This document shows positions 5,810 to 6,487 of a stretch of 6,487 nucleotides of DNA, piece by piece. The position numbers and the translations under genes were made by a program. The stretch's first letter is position 1; each line of letters starts with the position of its first letter. A model generated the notes under the pieces. The model made no database searches, was not told the origin of the DNA, and saw nothing but the letters and a program-made list of their open reading frames with translations. Source of the DNA: Verrucomicrobiales bacterium (GTDB lineage Bacteria > Verrucomicrobiota > Verrucomicrobiia > Verrucomicrobiales > V1-33); contig JAQGPD010000267.1 in assembly GCA_028293305.1 (NCBI GenBank), positions 1 to 6,487 on the forward strand. The letters run 5' to 3'.

Positions 5810-6487
5810 TCAGCGGTAAGGCTGGTGCAGCTCCACTTTTTTGGCGGCTTTGGTGCGGACGCGGATGTTCACGCCCTCGACCAGGGCGGCGAACGCCATG
5901 GCGAAGTAAATGTATCCTTTGTTGATATGTTGATGGAAGGCCTCGGCCACCAGCATGGTGCCGATGAGGATGAGGAAGCTGAGCGCCAAAACCTTGATAG
6001 TCGGGTGGCGGTTCACGAAGTCGCTGATCTGATTCACGAACACCAGCATCACCACCATGGCCAGGATGACGGCGGTGATCATGACCCCGATTTCCTTCAC
6101 CATGCCGACGGCCGTGATGACGGAGTCGAGTGAGAAAATGATATCCATCAGTAGGATTTCAAAAATCACACCGTTGAAGGAAGGCACCAGTTTGCTGGTT
6201 TTTTCGCCGTCCTCGCCTTCGAGTTTTTCATGGATTTCGCGGACGCTTTTGTAGATCAGGAAAAGCCCACCCAGCAGAAGAACCAGGTCTTTCCATGAAA
6301 CCGCAAGTTGGAAGGCTCCAAAATCCTTGGAAAAGAAGGGATGGTCCAGCTTGACCACCCAGGAAAGACTGAGGAGAAGCAAAACCCGCGTGAAGAGCGC
6401 CAAGCCCAGGCCGAGACGCCGCGCGCGGGGCTGCTGGTCCGGCGGAAGCTTGCCGCTGAGAATGGAAATGAAGATGATGTTATCAAT
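5810..6487 (-). CDS. TerC-family integral membrane protein, 5' end cut by window edge
   Basis: An inner-membrane protein of the TerC family (E. coli YgdQ/YoaE-like), a group tied to tellurite resistance and, in several bacteria, manganese or other metal export. The specific substrate here is unknown. The 225 visible residues start inside the first membrane segment with IDNIIFISILSGKLPPDQQP (1-20), the conserved Asp-Asn family signature. They continue with SWKDLVLLLGGLFLIYKS and then MDIIFSLDSVITAVGM (114-129), the second acidic signature, whose D115 and D121 are likely metal ligands. RHPTIKVLALSFLILIG and LVEGVN follow, ending in a short basic tail. Only the first part of helix 1 is missing, probably 10-25 residues. 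It stops after the TerC domain with no CBS or CorC module, so it is YgdQ-like rather than YoaE-like. A TTG at 6403 is an internal Leu codon, not the start. It is followed 102 nt later by the DedA gene. Confidence 0.93.
   Translation of the reverse strand: MDNIIFISILSGKLPPDQQPRARRLGLGLALFTRVLLLLSLSWVVKLDHPFFSKDFGAFQLAVSWKDLVLLLGGLFLIYKSVREIHEKLEGEDGEKTSKLVPSFNGVIFEILLMDIIFSLDSVITAVGMVKEIGVMITAVILAMVVMLVFVNQISDFVNRHPTIKVLALSFLILIGTMLVAEAFHQHINKGYIYFAMAFAALVEGVNIRVRTKAAKKVELHQPYR

Noticed and set aside
6401..6403. TTG at 6403 as the start of the TerC gene
   Set aside because: The frame continues upstream to the window edge and encodes the conserved IDNIIFISIL segment, so the TTG is an internal leucine codon.
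1..6487. An undescribed multi-gene system (defence, mobile or biosynthetic)
   Set aside because: Each credible gene belongs to a recognisable family with its own separate role, and no effector, nuclease, recombinase or paired unknown genes were found; only the intergenic repeats remain unexplained.

Overview
The window looks like a piece of chromosome from a GC-rich Gram-negative bacterium, most likely of the Verrucomicrobiota (or wider PVC group). This placement is inferred from three things: a secreted YHYH-domain protein with an EF-hand tail, the style of the TrpS and LspA proteins, and hairpin-rich intergenic repeats. No taxonomic marker gene is present, so it stays provisional.

Layout. 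A plus-strand pair fills the left third: a DASS/SLC13 sodium-coupled anion transporter (5' end cut or nearly cut by the window edge), then lspA (lipoprotein signal peptidase). A minus-strand run fills the right half. In transcription order it is a TerC-family membrane protein (5' end cut by the right edge), a DedA-family membrane protein, trpS (tryptophanyl-tRNA synthetase, 5 nt after the DedA gene) and an exported YHYH/EF-hand protein. The two blocks converge on about 680 bp (2030-2712) with no credible gene.

That convergent gap is the unusual part. It holds a perfect 10-bp tandem duplication. Next come two head-to-head copies of a roughly 140-bp hairpin-rich element (about 2183-2492), whose stems differ only by paired, compensating changes. 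Last is a 37-bp tandem array of five full copies and one partial copy (2532-2745). The final partial copy runs into the 3' end of the YHYH gene and supplies its last ten residues; the stop codon lies at the end of the preceding copy. Because 37 is not a multiple of 3 and the plus strand of the unit has no stop codon, the array creates spurious overlapping open frames.

Functional links are loose. LspA, DedA, TerC and the DASS transporter are envelope or membrane functions and TrpS is housekeeping. I see no defence system, toxin module, mobile-element gene, tRNA, rRNA or CRISPR, and no convincing undescribed multi-gene system. The best candidate for new biology is the covarying inverted repeat pair next to the tandem array.
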